NCBI GenBank assembly: GCA_014904985.1
Contig: MU129005.1
Span: 113,798 to 177,797, forward strand
Direction of reading: 5' to 3'
Source: Hydnum rufescens UP504
Taxonomy: Eukaryota > Basidiomycota > Agaricomycetes > Cantharellales > Hydnaceae
Length of the DNA: 64,000 nucleotides
Shown: positions 44,638 to 56,590 of the stretch, in pieces
Position numbering within the stretch: the first letter of the stretch is position 1
Layout: each line of letters begins with the position of its first letter
The notes under the pieces: generated by a model
Told to the model about the DNA's origin: nothing
Database searches by the model: none
The model's input: the letters and a program-made list of their open reading frames with translations, nothing else
Program-made: the position numbers and the translations under genes

Positions 44638-44879
44638 TTCTGTATTCCTGGTTCGGTTGAGGTATGCAGGGTGCCTCTTCTGTTTCAGGTCTTGAGCCAG
44701 TGTGTGGAGTCACCTTGGTCAGTCATCTAAGCCTACCTAGTTAGGTACCACTTCCAGGGCAGATAATGGTACCTAAGTAGGTCCCATCACTATTTCGGCT
44801 GAAATGGCCATTTTTATGATTTCACCTCCTGGCCCAGAATTGGCTGAAATGGCTGAAAATTGGCTCAAACTGGGACTTA

Positions 44880-45870
44880 GAGAATCTCAGACTTGCAGTG
44901 GGCCATATGGGCATATCTGGGATAGTTCCATTTATAATTATTTCTTTATTATCACTATTATACATATGCTTACCCCCAGGGTTTTGTTCAGCAGTCCTGT
45001 GTTTTATTCTTATTGACTTGTTTATTTGTATTTATTTATCTAAAAATTCACCACACCTGCTGGTGTGTGGTACCATCTATAGAAATCCAAAAAAAAAAAC
45101 CAAGTAGTACCACACCCACTTCAGCAGGTGTAGTACTGTGCATAGAAATTAAAAAAAAAAAAAAAACTATATACTGTAGTAGCACCACACACCCACTTGG
45201 GTGGGTGTGCAGTACCATCCATAGAAATTTAAAAAAAAAAACTATATAGTAGCACCACACACCCGCTTGGGCAGGTGTGTGGTACTGGGGGTGTGGCTTC
45301 ACACTTCACTGTTGGGCATGGGTTATGGGTTGCTGTTCAGGTAGGTCATCATTTTGGGAGCCTTGGTTTGAATCCTACAATGATAAAGTATGTTAGTAAA
45401 AAAAATTCAAAGTGATGCAAAAGGAGCAGCTTGCACTGCTCCTTTTGCATCATTGTGCATATAGGAATTTTAAAAAAAAAGCTACCTTGTTGTACCACAC
45501 ACCCACTGAAGTGGGTGTGTGGTACTCGTTTGTACTGTGGTTGCATGTTAATTTTGTGTCTGGGGGTGGTCATCATGTGGGTGGGTGGTTGGCTGCATGG
45601 GTTTCTGTTCTCATGTGTTTTTTTGGTGGGGTCATGGGTCTCGATTCTGACAACTTAGGATAGTGAATATGTTAGTAAAAAAAAGAAAAAGAAGAGCCAT
45701 GCAAAAGGAGCAGCATACACTGCTCCTTCTGTGTGGTTGTACTTACCTTAAAATCACCACACACCCGCCAAAGTGGGTGTGGGGTTTGTCTGGGGCTTGG
45801 GTTGTGGTTTTTACTTGTTGCTGTCCACAGGTTCTGTTTGGTGGGTGGGCCCAGGCTGGTCAACCATATT
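44880..45870 (-). repeat. Array A3: hairpin modules with a ladder of exon hairpins
   Basis: Introns on the minus strand: 45375-45485 (donor GTAGCT, branch TTACTAAC) and about 45654-45746 (donor GTAAGT, acceptor uncertain), with hairpins AAAAGGAGCAG/CTGCTCCTTTT. At 45050-45290 four copies of the exon hairpin (CCACACACCCGCTTGGGCAG type) stand about 75 bp apart, each joined to ATAGAAAT and a run of 10-16 A on the + strand; here the intron hairpin is absent. The left edge (44900-45000) matches 38570-38720. Confidence 0.75.
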
Positions 45871-46224
45871 TCCTACCTATGATAGGTATCATATATCAGG
45901 CAATATTTGATACCTAGTTAGGTCTAGCAACAATGGGGTGCCATGGGGGTGCCAATTGGTATTCAATACTGGAAAATGAGAGTAAGTGGGGCCCCATTGC
46001 ACCCCAGTGGGGCCCCATTGCACCCCAATGGGGCCCCATTGTGGCCCCAAAATGTGCCCTTGATGCTCTTTCATATTTTCCACATCACTTGGGGCCCAAA
46101 TGGGGCCCCACTACATGACCTTTCAAAACTTTGTTTTCTGAACATAGTATATTGCAGTATACTGGCCGAAACCTTCATTTTTAGTGTCTAATGTGAATGC
46201 TACATTATGTCAAGTATGAAAGGG
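45871..46224. repeat. GGGGCCCC direct repeats
   Basis: GTGGGGCCCCATTGCACCCCA occurs in tandem (about 45989-46040), with further CAAATGGGGCCCCACT at 46097. No gene. Similar GGGGCCCC blocks occur near 30180, 33070, 33110 and 47380. Confidence 0.6.
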
Positions 46225-46800
46225 TTAATCCTCATGTCCAAGGACAAGATCAAGAGAGGTTAAGAATGTGAGATCTTCTAGCTCAGGTTGCTCCTCTAAC
46301 TCACCATTTTCATCATCATCATCAGAACTTGCTCCCAGATCCCCCTCTTCCCCTTCCCCAGGGGATAAATCCTTCTCTGCTTGTACTCTCCCTTGCCGGC
46401 AGACCCATGCCCTCCTTAAAGGAGGTGGCCAGTCTGGAATGTTCCCCCAATCCAGCTGCCCATCACTACCAGCAAGCCCAGTAGTGTGATGTTGCCAGGT
46501 ATCAACAAGGTCATGCAACTGGTGTAGCTCTATCAAGGCAAAAAATTTAACATCTTCATCTGTTAAAATCCCAGCAGCTGTTAGTTTACAATAATTTAGT
46601 CAAGTCAGAAGGACCACACACCATTGCAGAGATCAACAGTGCACTGGGTAGCAACACATTGCATTGAAAACCAAGACCTTAGGTTGGAGAGTTCTGCCTT
46701 ACAGTGTCTAAGCTCCTCACAGCAGTTCACCAGCTCCTGAGCATGCCAGATGCCACTATGGACTTCCTTGTCTGCAAGCCATGGAGGTACCTTCCACCTC
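46225..46800 (-). pseudogene. KDZ transposase C-terminal fragment
   Basis: Exons 46800-46622 and 46577-46225 flank a 44-nt intron (donor GTGTGT at 46621, ACTAAC branch, acceptor CAG). The spliced text reads VPPWLADKEVHSGIWHAQEL, EELRHCKAELSNLRSWFSMQ, then AAGILTDEDVKFFALIELHQ and ends in an acidic tail (DDDDENGELEEQPELED). The PPWLADK..IRA..EL..C..E pattern followed by helical text and an acidic end is typical of basidiomycete KDZ C-termini. The catalytic domain is missing. Confidence 0.65.
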
Positions 46801-46924
46801 GGTCAGCCACTTGGGCTGACCTTAATAGGCGGGACAAATCCCTCATCTAGTCAGCCTAAGAGGCCTATTTTTTCTTTGATGTCAATTGACAATCCTTGGA
46901 TGTCAAATTGACATCTGGCCATCT

Positions 46925-47600
46925 TTCTGGAGCAGAATCAAACACTGTGAGCAGAAGCATATGGATATATTTGGTTGGGGGGTATCGGAATAGGTCCTGG
47001 AATGCCCGGGGACACCCCTGAATGGGTCAGTGGGCTGGTTGATTCCCAATATGGAAATGTAATTACATAATAGCCTAAATAGGAAATTATGTAATTCACC
47101 CAAAAAGCAGTGACATAATCATACACAGTAGCAGTATTATGTAATGTATTACATAATTAATTGATGACATAATTAATTATATTATATAATACATATTACC
47201 TAATATACATATTATCTAATTAGTCATTACCTAACTACTACCTAATTAATTATATAATATAGGTCACATGACCAGCACTCGTGTGCCAGTCATGCAAAAA
47301 GAGGGGGCACCCCTGCCCCAGACCAACTGGAGGGGTGGGGCAGGGGTCAGAGGTGCCCACCAGAGGGGATGGGGGCCCCTGGGTGAGGAACTAAAGGATC
47401 CTATAATGGGGGGTTGACAGGTTAGTTAAAAAAATCAATAGTAGTGCAAAAAGGGCAGCCAGAGGCTGCCCTTTTTGCACTAGAGTAGCTAAAACTGTAA
47501 TAACATACCTTAACACCACACCCCAGTCTATACTGGGGTGTGGTGGCTTGTCCTGGGCTCTTGGTAGATTGAGGTGGTGGTGTTGTGCAACAGAAAAAAT
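46925..47600 (-). repeat. Array A4: single hairpin module
   Basis: Flank 46925-47040 matches 38460-38570. One intron on the minus strand, 47401-47508 (GTATGT donor, TTAACTAAC branch, TAG end), encloses AAAAAGGGCAGCC..GGCTGCCCTTTTT. It is preceded by the exon hairpin CCACACCCCAGT..ACTGGGGTGTGG, a changed but still paired version. Between flank and intron lies an ATTATGTAAT-rich run with many TACCTAATTA words. Confidence 0.75.
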
Positions 47601-47682
47601 TTTCCAGCAATTGCCAGTAAATTGAACCCGGGACTCAACACCAGCAGTTGCCCAGTTTCAAAGCAAGCCACCTGCTGCTATG

Positions 47683-50600
47683 AAAAAGCCTAAATGCGGT
47701 AACTAGATAGACCAATATAAAAGGGTGGATTAGATGATACTCTATAATAACTTTGGATCATAGCCAATTACATAATACAATGATTCCTATTAAAAAAAGC
47801 CTAAATGCGGAAATTGGATGAGGTACATCCAAATAACCACTGAGCAGATCATTCTGAAATTTTGTACATAATTAGATGCTACTTCTATGCAAATTATATC
47901 AAAATTTCAGCCAAATTGGTGCAGGGGTTATGAAGATATGAGGCAAACAAGTCTGGACATTGAAAATTCATTTCCTCCCCTTGCAGAATAGTTAGAGACT
48001 TGAAAATTTTCACAAATCCATACAATATAATTTACTAATTATGTACCAAAAATCAGCCCAATCCACACACTTGAAGGGAATGAACTGGACAATAGGTACC
48101 AGAAGCACTGGAAATTGCCCAAATGTAAGGAGTGCAAGGATCATTCTGAAATTTGGCATGTGATTAGATACTGTTTAGATGAAGACCATATCAAAATTTC
48201 AGCCAGATCTACTCAGTAAGTACAGAGATATGAGGGAAACAAGTTTAAACATTGAAAATCAATTTACTCCCCCCACAGACAAGGTATGGACTTGAAATTA
48301 GACATGGGTCATGACCATATAATTAAATAGCCATGTGCCAAAAATCAGCATATTCTGTTTACTTCTAGACATTCAACTCCCTTTTCAGGCAAAAAGAGAA
48401 CAACAAGCTACCATGAATGTTAAACAGTTTAAATTACACCCAAAATAGGTGGAATGGGCTTATAATATTATAGCCCTGACTATATCCAAAAATGGAATCA
48501 ATTGGATGTGTGGAAGTAGCTTAAATTGAGGGGGAGGGGGAGGAAGATCAAAAGTGAATTACATAAGATGTAGAGAAGGGGTGGCTCTGATATTACACCA
48601 CTGAGTTAATACATATATGGGGAGTGTACATGCCAGATATCAGCCCAACTGGACTCCATTTAGGCAGTGTTCCACAGGCCTCCCCCCTAAACAACAATTT
48701 CCTCCCCAGAGCCTTCCATCCATGTAATTCCCCTGAAAATGCACACTTGGGTCATCCAAACACATCTATAGCATTCCTCAAAATTTCAGATTTATGACTC
48801 CAGTGTTAGAGTCTCCATAATATTTTCAAGTTTCACTGAGATACACCCTCCAGTTGGGACACTTCCAGGGCTCCAATGACTCTGAATTTTTGTAGGTCAC
48901 ACCTGCTCATCATTTGAGGCTCAGCCCCACATTTTCAGCCCATTCTGAGCACTTTTGACATTTGTCACATGACCAAGATCTTCCCCTCCCCCTGCTTCAC
49001 TCAGTCATCCAATTTGTGTAGATATTGTTTCCATCTGCAGTGGTAGTATGTGACAGTGCATGATTCAAATTTCAGGAGATTCCATGCAATATTGATTGAG
49101 TTATTCAAGAAACATTCTAGATCAATTCAATTTGGGGGTCAGAACAGCAGTATTTCCACTAAATACCGCTGTTCTGACCCCAAATTGAATTGATCTGGAA
49201 TGTTTCTTGAATAGCTCAATCAATATTGCATGGAATCTCCTGAAATTTGAATCATGCACTGTCACATACTACTACTGACAGATGGAAACAATATCCACAC
49301 AAATTGGATGACTGAGTGAAGCAGGGGGAGGGGAAGATCTTGGTCATGTGACAAATGTCAAAAGTGCTCAGAATGGGCTGAAAATGTGGGGCTGAGCCTC
49401 AAATGATGAGCAGGTGTGACCTACAAAAATTCAGAGTCATTGGAGCCCTGGAAGTGTCCCAACTGGAGGGTGTATCTCAGTGAAACTTGAAAATATTATG
49501 GAGACTCTAACACTGGAGTCATAAATCTGAAATTTTGAGGAATGCTATAGATGTGTTTGGATGACCCAAGTGTGCATTTTCAGGGGAATTACATGGATGG
49601 AAGGCTCTGGGGAGGAAATTGTTGTTTAGGGGGGAGGCCTGTGGAACACTGCCTAAATGGAGTCCAGTTGGGCTGATATCTGGCATGTACACTCCCCATA
49701 TATGTATTAACTCAGTGGTGTAATATCAGAGCCACCCCTTCTCTACATCTTATGTAATTCACTTTTGATCTTCCTCCCCCTCCCCCTCAATTTAAGCTAC
49801 TTCCACACATCCAATTGATTCCATTTTTGGATACAGTCAGGGCTATAATATTATAAGCCCATTCCACCTATTTTGGGTGTAATTTAAACTGTTTAACATT
49901 CATGGTAGCTTGTTGTTCTCTTTTTGCCTGAAAAGGGAGTTGAATGTCTAGAAGTAAACAGAATATGCTGATTTTTGGCACATGGTTAGTTAATTATATG
50001 ATCATAACTCATGTCTAATTTCAAGTCCATACCTTGTCTGTGGGGGGAGTAAATTGATTTTCAATGTTTAAACCTGTTTCCCTCATATCTCTGTACTTAC
50101 TGAGTAGATCTGGCTGAAATTTTGATATGGTCTTCATCTAAACAGTATCTAATCACATGCCAAATTTCAGAATGATCCTTGCACTCCTTACATTTGGGCA
50201 ATTTCCAGTGCTTCTGGTACCTATTGTCCAGTTCACTCCCTTAAAGTAGGTAGATTGGGCTGATGTTTTGCACATAATTATACATTGTGTAGTTATGCTC
50301 TGTGCAAATTTTCAAGTCCCCAGCTATTTTTCTGGGGGAGAAAATAAATTTTTAATGTCCAGAGTGTTTCCTTCATATCTCCATAACCTATGCATGAATT
50401 TGGCTGAAATTTTTATATGATTTGCATTGAGGTGATTCCTAATCACATGCCAAATTTCAGAGCGATCTGCCCAGCGCTTATTTCTCGGCAAGTTCCGGTG
50501 GTTCTGGTGATGTTTTTACTGCTCTCATTGTTTCAGGCACTAATCATTGGCCCTGGGCCTGATTTTTTCACTCTATTGGGGTCCCTAGAGGCCCATCCAT

Positions 50601-50790
50601 CTATCCCAGGCACCTCCCCCTGGTCCTGGGCCCCCATTGGGCTGGATGCTTAAATTTTTTTGGATGCACTTCATCCAATTTCCGCATTTAGGCATTTTTT
50701 TAAATAGGAAACACTGTATAATGTAATGGGATATTATCTAATGCACCCACCCCCATTGGGCTATCTGATTACCGCATTTAGGCTTTTTTA
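47683..50790. mobile_element. 3.1-kb fold-back element
   Basis: Left and right halves are reverse complements of each other over about 1.4-1.5 kb, with a centre near 49157. The terminal repeat AAAAAGCCTAAATGCGGTAA is followed inside by a second, nested end (AAGCCTAAATGCGGAAATTGGATG / CATCCAATTTCCGCATTTAGGC). Both halves carry the same ordered words (TATTGTCCAGTTC, CTTTTCAGGCAAAAAGAGAA, CACTTCCAGGGC, TTGATTGAGTTATTCAAGAA). There is no coding region. Fragments of the same family lie at 20281-20549 and 25944-26900. I could not find a convincing target duplication. Confidence 0.85.
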
Positions 50791-51014
50791 TTATACAGTA
50801 TATCTTGTGTATATATTAATTATTAAGTTTGTTGACTGACATTTTGCACAGTGCTCATAAATGAGGCACTCGACATTGCTTGATGTCAAAATATTGTCAA
50901 ATTGTAATTGCCAGTTGTCAAATTCAGCTTTTTGATCATCACTTGACATCAAACTTGATTTCAGCCATTTAGGCCTACCTAAGTCATCAACATGTCCCTC
51001 CTTTTAAGGCCCCT
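50791..51014. other. Short spacer, no gene
   Basis: A/T-rich, with repeated TTGACATCAAA-type words (CGACATTGCTTGATGTCAA and CACTTGACATCAAACTTG). Confidence 0.4.
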
Positions 51015-53736
51015 CTATATGGCTGACCAGGCTGGTACCTTCCCACCTGGAAAATTTGCCATATCCTCATGATGGGGCACTTGCCAAATATCTTCATCTA
51101 CATCAAGCTTGTACACTGATGATGAAATTTCTGGAGGGATATATGCATCCCTTGCAACATTCCCTTTCCCTCTAAGCTTCATCATCTGTTTTTGGATATC
51201 TTCATAGCATTTAAGTGTTGCTTGAATCCCAGAGACATGACCTTTCATTGCCTTTTCCACATGCTCCTTAGTCTTGTGGTCCAGCTGGTGACTTGTGTCT
51301 ACACACTCTAGCCCCACAAGCTCAAATTTACATGCTCTAAGCTTCATCAGGAGCTGGTCCCTCACAACCCTGATATTCAGTTGGAGGTTTATCCACTTGT
51401 TGGTCTTTAACTGCTCCAACTCCTTGTGGGACTTTTGATCAGAAAGATGAAGCTCCTCTGTCTTTTTTGCAATATTACTCTCAAGATGCCACACACTAGC
51501 CCTTATCTCAGTAATATTCAACTGCAGCTCATCCTCCAATGCAACCATTCCAGTATCTGTCACAAGGCCTGCAAGCTCATCAGTAAGCTCCCTTAGATGT
51601 ACCCTGAGTGAGTCTGCAGATTGGGACATAGACAGAATGTGTTCTATTGCACACAATCCCTTTGTCTTTGACTGCCAAGGGATTGGCCTACTTTGGAAAG
51701 TGTGCTGCTCCTTGAACTGGTCCAAGAGATAGTCAATTGAGTCTTCACCAAGTTTTTCCTCAGCCATGGCCTCACGTCCCATGGTGTGCAACACACAATC
51801 ATGAAGCCACTTCCCTGCAGCCTCCTGTTTGAGCTCATCTATATGCTCCACTTGGAGATCAATTATGAACAGTCATCTGTGATACTAAGAATACCAATAA
51901 TCAGTATATCTTATTAACACTGGCTTAGCAAGTGAATGTACATACCCCAGTGACCTGCAGACCAGGAATAAGTCACCTGAGCTCACTCCAGAATCTCTCA
52001 CAACCTTCACCATCAGACAGCCCCCATTTTTCTGACTTCCTGGGGTGGTACCAAAGCTGGCAAGTCCATTGGTGGCTGTATGCATGGAAAACTGATACAC
52101 CAAACTCAATGTGTCCTGTCCATTCAGGCATGATGTTCCACTTGAGGAGACTACAATGGATTTGACAGGCTATGTCATACAGCAGCCCAACTGTCCAATT
52201 GCTAGGTAGATCCCTGAGGAGGGCAGAGATGAGGGCAAAGGCATAGAACTGCTTCTCACCCACAGTATGCATATTGGCAATGTAGATTGGAATATCATGC
52301 CAACAAAGCATAGCCATCAGCCCAGTGTCATCAAAGCATTGAGTAGAGGCCTTAATGCGATCACTGTCTGCTGCAATGAACAAGTCACCACAGATATCAA
52401 GAACAGAATTTGGTACATTCATTCCTGGTTCAACAGCATCATCATCACCTGGTTCACCTCTGTCATCCTCTACCAGCTCATTGGCCTTCCGCTTCCTGCT
52501 GGCTCCAGCTGTGGCCCTCCTTGTTGGTTGGATCTCATTGATCCTAGCAGCCATTGCATCAAGCTCTGCCTGCAGGAGCTCCACCATCCTTGGAGAGTAT
52601 ATCTCCAGATCCCTGCTGCCCATCTGACCCTCAAAACCTTTCCTTCTGTCCTTGTCATGATTGTGTTTGAGTTGAAAATTTGCATCTATGCAGATGATGA
52701 CACTGGCTTGGAGATTGGTTGCATGCCTCCCTCCAAAACAAAGAGCACAGTGAGATTGCAAATATGGGCTTGGACACTCTGGAGCACCATCAACTTTGGT
52801 AGGTCCAGTGGAATTATGGGCATTTGCATATACTCAAGCCAGGATCAGGGTTCTTTTGTCAAGCAGAGGCACAAGAGGGGAGGAACATCCTGGGACCATG
52901 GGAACAGTGGAGGTCAATGATTCACAGAAGAAGTTGGTAATTTTGGTCATTTCTGCCTTCACCAGTTGAACAAGAACTTGGTAATGAGCAAGAGCATTGG
53001 CAAATCATCGACAAAGGGAATCCCCAGTGGAAAATTCATGCCTGCAAGCCTTGAGATATTTTGTAAGGGCTGCTGCCCATGCTCGTTCATTAGGTGCCAT
53101 ATTTACAAACAGATCGGACACAAACTCAAGCATATCCAAGCTCACAGCCAAAGTTGGAGCTAATGGAGAGCAAGGGAAGAACCCCTGACAAACAAGCTGG
53201 ATTCCCACAGGGTGATGAGAGAAAATAACCAACTCAATATCCTCCAGATACTCCATATGGACACAAACCAATTTCAGCAAGCAATGATGTTCTGGACACA
53301 GACAGTGATTGGTCGTCAAATCAACCTGGGCCCCAGCATTCTGCTCTCTTTGGAAACTCATAAACAGATGAATGAGAGATGGGAGGACATCATTACCCCA
53401 CCAGTGAGCCTGTGTGTGCTTCTGTTGTGCATGATGGGAGAGCTTGTCTGGCTCAAGATGGATGGGGGCTGGGGCCATGTCTGGCTTGAAGTCAATATTT
53501 AGAGGATATGATTCAATATATGTCAACCAAGTAGATGGTTTGGCGGTGGACTGCTTCCTTCTTGAGAGACTGGTGATCATCCCACTGGGTGCTTCACCCA
53601 TGACTTCAGCATTCAGGAATTTGGAACAAGGGTGCCTGGGATGAGTAGTCAGTGCTGTGGATACAGAGGGATTGACAGAGAGCTGTGAGGATGATGGCAA
53701 TGAAGTAGAGCTTTGTTTGCAAATCAATCACTTCAT
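51015..53736 (-). pseudogene. Nearly complete KDZ-family transposase, stopped by TGA codons
   Basis: Two exons (53736-51946 and 51884-51015) around a 61-nt intron (GTATGT..TTAG) give 887 codons in one frame. Start: ATG at 53736, chosen because the frame continues upstream to it. Domains in order: Ser-rich N-terminus; cysteine cluster (CLCPEHHCLLKLVCVHMEYL, then FFPCSPLAPTLAVSLDMLEF); the catalytic core with IICIDANFQLKH (first Asp, about residue 351), CFDDTGLMAMLCWHD, YDIACQIH, HAYSHQWTCQLWYHPRKSEK and LSDGEGCERFWSEL (catalytic Glu); then a helical C-terminus. In-frame stops are all TGA (codon 3, 53005, 52834, 51973, 51873), at positions where Arg is expected. KDZ enzymes are DDE transposases abundant in agaricomycetes. 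This is the most complete of three KDZ remnants in the window. Confidence 0.9.
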
Positions 53737-53799
53737 GGTTGTGTTCATTGTGCTGCAAGGGATTTGGTGATTATAGGAGTACTGAGTTTAGTGACAAAG

Positions 53800-54365
53800 G
53801 AACATGTCTGGAAGGGGTACAACACAGACTCAGCTGCTAGACACATCCTTCACCACCATCCATTGAAAAGAGGGCATGATGAACAGGTCTAGAAGGTGCA
53901 CAACACAGACTTGGCTGTTGAGCACGTCCTTCACCACCATGCATTGAAAAGAGGGCATGATGAACAGGTCTAGAAGGCCCACAACACAGACTCGGCCATT
54001 GAGCATGTCCTTCACCACTGTGTTGAAAAGAGGGCGTGATGAACAGGTCTAGAAGGTGCACAACACAGACTCGGCTGTTGAGCACATCCTTCACCACCTT
54101 GCATTGAAAAGAAGGTGTGATAAACAGGTCTAGAAGGTGCACAACACAGACTCAGCTGTTGAGCATGTCCTCCACCACCTTGCATTGAAAAGAGGGCATG
54201 ATAAACAGGTCTAGAAGGCACACAACACAGACTTGGCCATTGAGCACATCCTTCACCACCATGCATTGAAAAGAGGGTGTGATGAACAGGTCTAGAAGGT
54301 GCACAACACAGACTTGGCTGCCAAGCATGTCCTTCGTTGCTGTGGGATGAAAAGAGATTTTAATG
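53800..54365. repeat. 81-bp minisatellite
   Basis: About seven units, with starts of the GAACAGGTCTAGAAGG word at 53881, 53962, 54041, 54122, 54203, 54284 and a degenerate one at 54365. The unit is CAACACAGACT(C/T)GGC..GAGCA..TCCTTCACCACC..GCATTGAAAAGAGGG. At 27 codons per unit the minus strand stays largely open in more than one frame, for example DLFIMPSFQCMVVKDVLNSQ. Confidence 0.9.
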
Positions 54366-54651
54366 AACAGATCTCAGTAGGCAGTGCTTGTTTCTTTGGG
54401 ATGAGAGATGAGTAGTTAAAATAACAGTCTGAAATCATCACAAACCTAGATGTACGTCTCTGCAGCAGGTGAATTTGCGGATGCTGAGAAAGAAGTCCAT
54501 TGAGAAGGCACATAAACGCAGGCAAAGCTGCAATGCAAGTCTCTGCTGACATGGAGAGGTGTTCAGAAATTCCTGCTGTCAAAAATTTGACACTCCCTAC
54601 AGGAATTACCAGTTTGTAGCCCTCCATACGCCTTCTAAGTACCTTGTTCAC
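54292..54651 (-). CDS. Hypothetical frame running into the minisatellite
   Basis: 119 codons: MNKVLRRRMEGYKLVIPVGS, then a Cys/Leu-rich middle and QQRRTCLAAKSVLCTF, the last piece being the first minisatellite unit. It may be the N-terminal part of a protein whose C-terminus is built of the 27-residue repeats. No family is recognised. Confidence 0.3.
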   Translation of the reverse strand: MNKVLRRRMEGYKLVIPVGSVKFLTAGISEHLSMSAETCIAALPAFMCLLNGLLSQHPQIHLLQRRTSRFVMISDCYFNYSSLIPKKQALPTEICSLKSLFIPQQRRTCLAAKSVLCTF

Positions 54652-56280
54652 TGATATCCTCTATTTTTAGATGCCTTGTTGCATCTTTCATAGCAGGGAC
54701 ATGGTCACCAAGTGTTAGCCTTGGCTGATCATGTCCTCCAATGTGACCAGGTACTTCTCATCAAGTCACCCATCCTCTCATTCTCATTTTTCTCCAGGAA
54801 GCAATATGTCTTCATTGACAGAATACCCAGTATTTCTGAAAACTTTCATGTGCACTTGTGGAACCAATCTCTCAGTCTTCTCTGGCTGTATGGGTTAGCT
54901 CATCTCATTGCCTTCTGTCATTGCCTTGAAATGTGCATTTATTGCATCTGGTGGCATCCCCAAGTAGGTTTATTCATTCTCAGGCTTTATTCATGCTTGA
55001 TTTGAGATCCCTCAAAAGTCACAGCTCTACCTACTGCAGACTCTCTGCAATGCATCCCCGATGATTGGATGTTATAATATCAACAATATCATGATCAACA
55101 GTGTTGATCTAGAGAACTGCACCCACATCATTCAGATCCTCCCTTGTAGTTTTGAGACTGACCAGCATGTCAAAACAGAAGGTACATGGTTCAGTCCACA
55201 GGTATGTCCACTAATCACTGACTCTTGCTAAGGATAGGTTTCCACAAGTTATCAGTTGTAATCTGCAGAGGCTCATCTCCTGTTACCACCCTGCCAGGCA
55301 ATTATTGTGAACACTTTCACTCAACTTTGAATAAAATGAAGCCCATTGTGTCCCCACCTCTTTGTCTTCCTTCCATTCTGCAGTACAAGGAGACACCCCA
55401 ACAGTGGTATACCATCCCTGACTCATCTACTGCTTCCTTGCCTACCATCATGCCATCTACTGTCATGCTGTCTACCATTGTGCTGTCTACTGTTGCACCA
55501 TCTACTGTTGTGCCATCTACTGCCGCACCTTCTATCACCTCCTCTGGCTCTGCCACAGAGACAAACAAATGCAAAACCAGCCCATGTCACTACCCATGAT
55601 TCCAGAAATGTCAGAAAGTGGGTGCAAATGACCTGGCTGAGGGTACTGCCAATCTGGATGAAGATACTGTCATGCATGATGAAAGCACTCTTCCACTTGT
55701 CCCCACCCCCATAGCTGAACCCAGCATTGGCTCAGCCACACTTAGTGCTGGTACCTGGGATGCTGGGAGTCTACACCTTACTCCTCATGCACAAATTGTC
55801 CAGGGCAGGCGCATCCTTGCCAAATGCTGGTTCTGGCTTGGTTGTTGAATTTTACTAGGCCTGAATCAGAGGTACGCATTGACCATGTAGTATATAATTT
55901 ATCTCACCCCCCACTCCCACAACTCTTCCCTAAGATTGGTATTTGCTTTCTCCAACATGTCTATCAGCTCCAACGCAGACATCCATTTCTCTCACAATGC
56001 TTTGATTTCCCTCTCTGCCTTCCACAACATTAAACCCTCCTTGGTTTGGAGTGTCTTCACCCCATGATGCGATATTCCAATTTCATCCTCACCCTCATCA
56101 ATTGCATCCCCCGTCTCCTTGCCATCCTGTTCACAATACTCTTTACTGCTGTCATCATTACTCTTGTAGTCCTCATGGACACCCTTTACTTCATCTTCTT
56201 TTGTACCATATTTGTTGTGGCTATTAGCATTGGTGGGCTGTCCTATCCCAGAGCTTTAATTCATGAATGTAGTTAGTTTA
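54652..56280 (+). pseudogene. Unknown decayed coding pieces
   Basis: Open pieces on the + strand at 54712-55005, 55225-55599, 55618-55848 and 56046-56276. The second contains TLPGNYCEHFHSTLNKMKPI and a run of five-residue repeats (STVMLSTIVLSTVAPSTVVP) from a 15-bp minisatellite. The last is strongly hydrophobic (LLAILFTILFTAVIITLVVL). They are not clearly one gene, and I recognise none of them. Confidence 0.25.
55453..55527 (+). repeat. 15-bp minisatellite
   Basis: Five units of the type CCATCTACTGTTGTG, coding (P/L)ST(V/I/A)(V/A/M). Confidence 0.75.
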
Positions 56281-56590
56281 GCTGTCCATAACACCCTAAT
56301 ACTAATTCACTTTTTTTGTACTCGTGCATACCAAGCCTGTCTCTGAGCATTTTGGGCCTCTCTTCAAAGTTCTGAGGTATCATACTTCCGAGGTTGACCA
56401 CAGTGCTTTGTAGTAGTAGAATGATCAGAAGTCATGGTTGAGAAGAAAAATTGTTGCTGAAAATAGTGTTTATGGTACTTTTAATACAGGGGTCCCCAAA
56501 ATAGTATTATAGTACTTCATACTTATATGACCATGGCCCTTGTATCCCATATAGAATTAATCCTTGTTTTCAGATGAATCATCATTAACA

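Noticed and set aside
47604..47682. tRNA-like text on the minus strand (GTGGCTTGCTTTGAAACTGG then CCCGGGTTCAATTTAC)
   Set aside because: An A-box and B-box resemblance only; no acceptor or anticodon stems could be paired. A tRNA-derived SINE scrap is possible but unsupported.
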